From: Helicobacter sp.
GTDB lineage: Bacteria > Campylobacterota > Campylobacteria > Campylobacterales > Helicobacteraceae
Direction: 5' to 3'
NCBI GenBank assembly: GCA_029264655.1
Contig: JARHZY010000007.1
Span: 1-9,222, forward strand
Length of the DNA stretch: 9,222 nt
Both the position numbers and the translations under genes were made by a program. Below are positions 6,810 to 9,222 of this stretch, in pieces. Below the pieces are notes generated by a model. The model saw only the letters and a list, made by a program, of their open reading frames with translations. It had not been told where the DNA came from and did no database searches. The first letter of the stretch is position 1, and each line of letters opens with the position of its first letter.

Positions 6810-6937
6810 AACTAGATTTATTTTTTGTCTTTTTCTATTAAAGCTATGCTATTCATCTGAAATGAAAATAACCATAACTAGCCATAGCAAGTTAGGCATT
6901 ATCTCTTAGTTTTTGTATTTTGTTGCTTATTGCTCAT
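6810..6937 (-). pseudogene. Second, heavily decayed copy of the SYGYF-type (lipase-like) N-terminus
   Basis: From ATG 6937 the frame reads MSNKQQ and then breaks. Shifting frame gives KIQKLRDNA-stop-LAMASYGYFHF and, after another shift, QMNSIALIEKDKK. This parallels the copy at 7681-8078 (MTNKQLINKIKDNAELACASYGYFYF), with the Glu codon turned to TAA. The DNA at 6868-6904 matches 8010-8046 at 28 of 37 positions by eye. The ATG overlaps the stop of the preceding frameshifted gene as ATGA, so the pair was translationally coupled when active. Nothing recognisable remains beyond about 6810; the body of the gene, presumably a lipase-like domain if it resembled relatives I remember, is gone. Confidence 0.6.
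6868..6904. repeat. Diverged repeat, copy 1 (partner at 8010-8046)
   Basis: This segment encodes the NA-LAxASYGYF block on the minus strand and matches the segment at 8010-8046 at about 28 of 37 bases in the same orientation. It marks an old duplication of the start of one gene family rather than a mobile-element repeat. Confidence 0.6.
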
Positions 6938-7327
6938 GGCTGAATCCTGCTTATCTTAAAATGATCACAACTTATTTGATCGCTTTTAACTCTACTCCAC
7001 TCGTAAGAAAGGCTAGAAAAATGATATGTTTCTCGATTATGCTTCCAAACTATATCAAAATATATGTGTTTAATATTCTTTTTATTTAACTTATTGTGAT
7101 TATTTAAAAAATCAATAGCAATTTTTATTCTGTTCTTGTATGGTATTTGCTCCAAATAAACTCTGTATGTATATTTGTTTTCTTTAATAATATATTGATT
7201 CTTTGGGTAGTTGATGCATTTTATTGTTTAACGATTTATAATCCAATGTATCTAAACTCAAATCAAAATAACTTAGAATCTTATTGTATTTTTCTTCAGT
7301 ATTAGGAAGTTCATTAAGCTTACACAT
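6934..7327 (-). pseudogene. Unknown gene split by one frameshift
   Basis: ATG 7327 opens a frame of 47 codons (MCKLNELPNTEEKYNKIL...) that stops at 7184-7186. An overlapping second frame continues from about 7200 (...YIIKENKYTYRVYLEQIPYK...) to TGA at 6934-6936. A single-base change near 7184-7220 would join them into about 130 residues: charged and Lys/Asn-rich, with no signal peptide or membrane segment, ending in an aromatic-rich region (YHFSSLSYEWSR). I recognise no family. It starts 12 bp after the stop of the 61-residue membrane protein, with AGGA close before the ATG, and its own stop overlaps the next ATG (ATGA). The location suggests a partner or immunity-type gene of the cassette, which is inference. 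A sequencing error is an alternative to true decay. Confidence 0.5.
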
Positions 7328-7339
7328 ATTCCTAAACTG

Positions 7340-7525
7340 CTAATAACTAGGCTCTAAATAAAATGAATAAGGCGTATAATAAAAGATAATTAGCCCTATA
7401 CTTCCAAGAAAAACTAAAAACTTTGAAATTCTTTTTTTAGATTTAAAGATAATTCTATATATACATTTAAGGATTAGATAAGAAAGAGTGGTAGAAATTG
7501 TAATAAGAAGTAATATGTATATCAT
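7340..7525 (-). CDS. Small two-helix membrane protein
   Basis: The reading frame encodes 61 residues with two hydrophobic spans (about 2-24 and 36-52) separated by a basic loop (FKSKKRISK), and a short polar tail ending LEPSY. Positive-inside logic places the loop in the cytoplasm. The ATG at 7525 is preceded by AAGGA about ten bases upstream. I recognise no family. It is the only apparently intact reading frame in the decayed right-hand block and lies 12 bp before the frameshifted gene, so the two probably shared a transcript. A role as an immunity-like or accessory membrane protein to the neighbouring lipase-like remnants is a guess from position. Confidence 0.45.
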   Translation of the reverse strand: MIYILLLITISTTLSYLILKCIYRIIFKSKKRISKFLVFLGSIGLIIFYYTPYSFYLEPSY

Positions 7526-7625
7526 TAGGCTATTTCCTTAAGATTCTATATTTTATAAAAGTTAAAATATAAGTTATATACAGCATTACAGCTTTTTCTT
7601 TTGTTTCTTTGTGATTTTAAAGTTT

Positions 7626-7653
7626 CTTTTCTGCAAAGAGAGTTGCAGAAAAG
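7626..7653. repeat. Perfect 11-bp inverted repeat (hairpin)
   Basis: CTTTTCTGCAA (7626-7636) and TTGCAGAAAAG (7643-7653) are exact complements around a six-base loop AGAGAG. The hairpin lies between the truncated lipase-like pseudogene and the small membrane protein. On either strand no U tract follows directly, so it is not a textbook terminator. It may be a weak terminator, a processing site, or the scar of a rearrangement that removed the rest of the lipase-like gene. Confidence 0.6.
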
Positions 7654-7680
7654 CCAGATTCTGATTATATCTTAGGATAT

Positions 7681-8078
7681 TTATATTTGTTTATTTGTAT
7701 TTGGTTGATGGATTAATAAATCATATCTCTCAAAGAATCTTTTTGTTTGAAATGGGGCAAATTTGCCATCTAGCTTTTCTGTGTTAAACTTATCACTAAA
7801 TTTATTTAATGCTATTTGTAAAATTTTATCACCTGTTGTTTGGCTTATCAAAACCTCTTTCCTTTTTAGTTTAGAATCTAAAATATCTATATAAGTAATT
7901 GCTACTTCTTTATATTATATTGGATATGATTTATTAGCAATTCTTTCATCTTTTTTTCTAAATCATATCTTTTTCTTGTTGTTCCTTTATCATCTTTTAT
8001 GAAATAAAAATATCCATAACTAGCACATGCTAATTCTGCATTATCTTTTATTTTATTAATTAATTGTTTATTAGTCAT
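7681..8078 (-). pseudogene. Truncated, frameshifted N-terminal part of a lipase-like protein
   Basis: From ATG 8078 (preceded by AAAAGGAGAG) the frame reads MTNKQLINKIKDNAELAC and ASYGYFYFIKDDKGTT, then stops at a TAG after about 60 codons. Near 7915-7925 the frame must shift; the continuation KEVAITYIDILD...NTEKLDGKFAPFQTK and RFFERYDLLIHQPNT runs to TAA at 7681. From memory, the blocks AELAxASYGYF and FAPTQAK.FF.RYDLL.HQPNT open a family of large Helicobacter/Campylobacter proteins whose later part carries a class 3 lipase-like domain with a GHSLGG serine motif. That domain is absent: the gene ends about where it should begin, just before the hairpin at 7626-7653. The family link is recall, not a search; the truncation and frameshift are seen directly. 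Confidence 0.6.
8010..8046. repeat. Diverged repeat, copy 2 (partner at 6868-6904)
   Basis: This is the better preserved copy of the segment encoding NAELACASYGYF on the minus strand; see the partner for the match. Same orientation, about 1.1 kb apart. Confidence 0.6.
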
Positions 8079-8191
8079 CATTCTCTCCTTTTGGCATCAT
8101 ATCTTTTTTTTGCAATATTTACACAAGATAAAGGAGGTTCTTTGTATCGATAGATTCCTGCCCCTTCATTACCACTTATATGGAAGCGAAA
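8078..8191 (-). pseudogene. Hydrophilic C-terminal remnant overlapping the lipase-like start
   Basis: A frame without its own start runs 37 codons from 8191 (FRFHISGNEGAGIYRYKEPP, then LSCVNIAKKRYDAKRRE) to TGA at 8078-8080. The stop overlaps the ATGATG start of the lipase-like pseudogene, the arrangement expected for coupled genes. The composition is that of a real protein end, with a basic tail. Whether it ended a separate gene or was the tail of the broken membrane protein at 8215-8559 (different frame, so one further frameshift) cannot be decided. I recognise no family. Confidence 0.35.
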
Positions 8192-8214
8192 TTAAAAATC
8201 TAATCCAAGAATAA

Positions 8215-8559
8215 CTATAATAAATTCGCTAAAAAGTAAGCTACAAGAAATTTTATGCAAGCAATTCTAATGAAATAGCTAATGATATAAAATGTGTTAA
8301 TAACTGCGATAATGAAACCAACAAACATTGGTTGTAAATCCATAAAACAAATAAATGCTAGCAATACCACACACTTACCCCACTCCCTATCACAAAACCT
8401 AGAATACTTAAATACATAAAAATCAGGCTTAGCAATAAAATTTACAAGTGTATCAATTTTAGGAATATTTTGCCACAATACTTAAAAATTATAGCTTACC
8501 ACAAATCCTAAAACTACTACATTAATTTTGTGTAGTGTCTTTATGGTATTTAAAATCAT
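8215..8559 (-). pseudogene. Membrane protein interrupted by an in-frame stop
   Basis: From ATG 8559 one frame covers 114 codons to TAG at 8215, broken by a TAA at 8482-8484. The part before reads MILNTIKTLHKINVVVLGF..., with a hydrophobic span. The part after has a polar loop (IPKIDTLVNFIAKPDFYVFK, with RFCDREWGK) and then a long hydrophobic region, about two to three helices, ending FLVAYFLANLL. A TTG at 8478 could in principle restart the second half but has no good ribosome site. The first ATG is also weakly supported, so the original start may have differed. No family is recognised. It follows the PAAR-like remnant and precedes the lipase-like one, a place where effector-associated membrane or immunity proteins often lie. 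Confidence 0.5.
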
Positions 8560-8986
8560 TGCAACAATACTCTAATTCTGTCAGCAAAATCATCTCACTT
8601 AAGGTATCATCCACATATCTATCTACATTGCATTTTATTTATCTTTATAGTTTTTTAGTATTTTTACTAAATTCTAGCTCCCCCAATCTAATTGGCATAA
8701 TACTCCCATGGAAAAATGTATCTTATATTTCATAGAAATACTAGCCATATTATTAGTGCATTCTACAATTGATGAGTTTAGTAAATCAGATTCTAATATT
8801 ACTTTTTAGTTTTACTATACCACTATGCAGGCATTTAACTTCATTATCTTCTAGTATGGGGTGAATAAAGGCGGTGCTTTATGTTGGCATAGAATCTTTA
8901 TCTGTAGTTATTTTGTAATGTTTGTTGTTAGTATATTTTATCTGATATAAAGATATATTTAGAGAATATCCATAAAGCTTATAAGA
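8522..8986 (-). pseudogene. Broken PAAR-like (CPHGG-type) protein
   Basis: Read on the minus strand, frame 1 gives KYTNNKHYKITTDKDSMPT, a TAA at 8879-8881, then STAFIHPILEDNEVKC and LHSGIVKLKSN. A shifted frame continues VILESDLLNSSIVECTNNMA and further. The first frame resumes with MPIRLGELEFSKNTKKL, two stops, and ends YVDDTLSEMILLTELEYCCN...KDTTQN at TAA 8522-8524. The C-x-H-x-G unit followed by an x-SDLLNSSI-x-x-C block resembles, from memory, PAAR-like spike-tip proteins (CPHGG...DLL...GC) found near type VI secretion effectors in Campylobacterota. At least three lesions exist, so it is inactive. The beginning overlaps the preceding membrane pseudogene, and its true 5' end is lost. The family call is by pattern memory only. 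Confidence 0.45.
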
Positions 8987-9175
8987 TTAAATTTATTGCA
9001 AAAAATTCTTAAGTTCTTATTTATTTGGATTATTAAAATAGCAGATATTGGAACCAATAAGAAAAAATATTCTACATTACTACTCTCTAAATTAAATAGT
9101 AAATAAGCTACAAACAAAATTAAGAAAGAGAAATATTGTGTTAATCACGTATAAATTTTCAATTCTTTTAAACAT
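8959..9175 (-). pseudogene. Small membrane protein with a frameshift
   Basis: ATG 9175 starts MFKRIENLYVINTIFLFL; one base of shift near 9120 leads to ILFVAYLLFNLESSNVEYFF and on through LLVPISAILIIQINKN to TAA at 8959-8961, about 72 codons together. Two hydrophobic spans are separated by an acidic loop, a layout like the 61-residue protein at 7340-7525 but without visible sequence similarity. No clear ribosome site precedes the ATG. Both halves are long, clean and hydrophobic in one direction, which argues for a real former gene. Confidence 0.4.
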
Positions 9176-9222
9176 TTTTTTACTTTTACTTGATTTTTTT
9201 TATTTTTTTTGATAGCATAACG
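9145..9222 (-). CDS. C-terminal end of an unknown gene cut by the window edge (partial)
   Basis: Entering from the right edge, one frame reads RYAIKKNKKNQVKVKKCLKE and ends at TGA 9145-9147, about 25 codons, very basic. It would overlap the start of the small membrane pseudogene by about 30 bases. Two runs of eight A on the coding strand lie in this segment, which weakens confidence that it codes. Nothing can be said about function. Confidence 0.25.
   Translation of the reverse strand, partial: RYAIKKNKKNQVKVKKCLKELKIYT

Noticed and set aside
8535..8735. 66-codon plus-strand open frame
   Set aside because: It is antisense to the PAAR-like pseudogene, whose motif order on the minus strand is more convincing; no ribosome site was seen.
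7181..9222. CRISPR array, insertion sequence or prophage as the cause of the decayed right-hand block
   Set aside because: No regularly spaced repeats, no transposase or integrase frames, and no paired terminal repeats or target duplications could be found by eye.

Overview
The window is a very AT-rich chromosomal segment that reads as Campylobacterota, most likely an enterohepatic-type Helicobacter. The evidence is the tmRNA tag (ANNANYAPAYAKVA, ending like the Helicobacter/Campylobacter ...APAYAK.A tags), a class II (plant-like) DAHP synthase, a zinc-type HemB, a BrkB/YihY membrane protein, TGnTATAAT promoters without a visible -35, and strong AAGGAG-type ribosome sites. Every protein-coding gene recognised here lies on the minus strand; the tmRNA is on the plus strand.

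Left part (1-1184): the 5' end of a TerB-like acidic protein (minus, cut by the window edge), with a 13-A homopolymer in its promoter region. Then comes the complete ssrA gene (453-821, plus strand) behind an extended -10 box. Just downstream, a second copy of the same TGCTATAAT box sits directly in front of a hairpin with a run of ten T, so a small RNA of about 65 nt (about 952-1016) is possible. The alternative is that this hairpin is simply the tmRNA terminator.

Middle part (1185-6488): intact housekeeping and envelope genes, read right to left. hemB (porphobilinogen synthase, haem pathway) is followed by about 590 bp without a gene. Then come class II DAHP synthase (entry to the shikimate pathway), a secreted Spy/CpxP-like helical protein, and a probable two-gene operon of a secreted MORN-repeat protein (TTG start) and a YihY/BrkB family inner-membrane protein. 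HemB and DAHP synthase keep all catalytic and metal residues I checked.

Right part (about 6810-9222): a graveyard of accessory genes, all on the minus strand, nearly all broken by stops and frameshifts. Joining frames by hand gives, in transcription order: the tail of an unknown gene at the window edge, a small broken membrane protein, a PAAR-like remnant (CxHxG-type motif followed by an SDLLNSS...C block), a broken membrane protein, a 37-codon hydrophilic tail, the truncated N-terminal region of a lipase-like protein (SYGYF and RYDLLIHQPNT blocks, lipase domain missing), a perfect 11-bp hairpin, an apparently intact 61-residue membrane protein, a frameshifted unknown gene, and a second more decayed copy of the SYGYF start. 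Both SYGYF copies begin in an ATGA overlap with the stop of the gene upstream. The order spike-tip-like, membrane proteins, lipase-like effector, small membrane partner looks like the debris of a duplicated secreted-effector/partner cassette, possibly linked to type VI secretion; that reading is inference.

Across the whole window the heptamer AGAATCT/AGATTCT occurs 20 times, about nine times what base composition predicts, in genes, spacers and the tmRNA alike.
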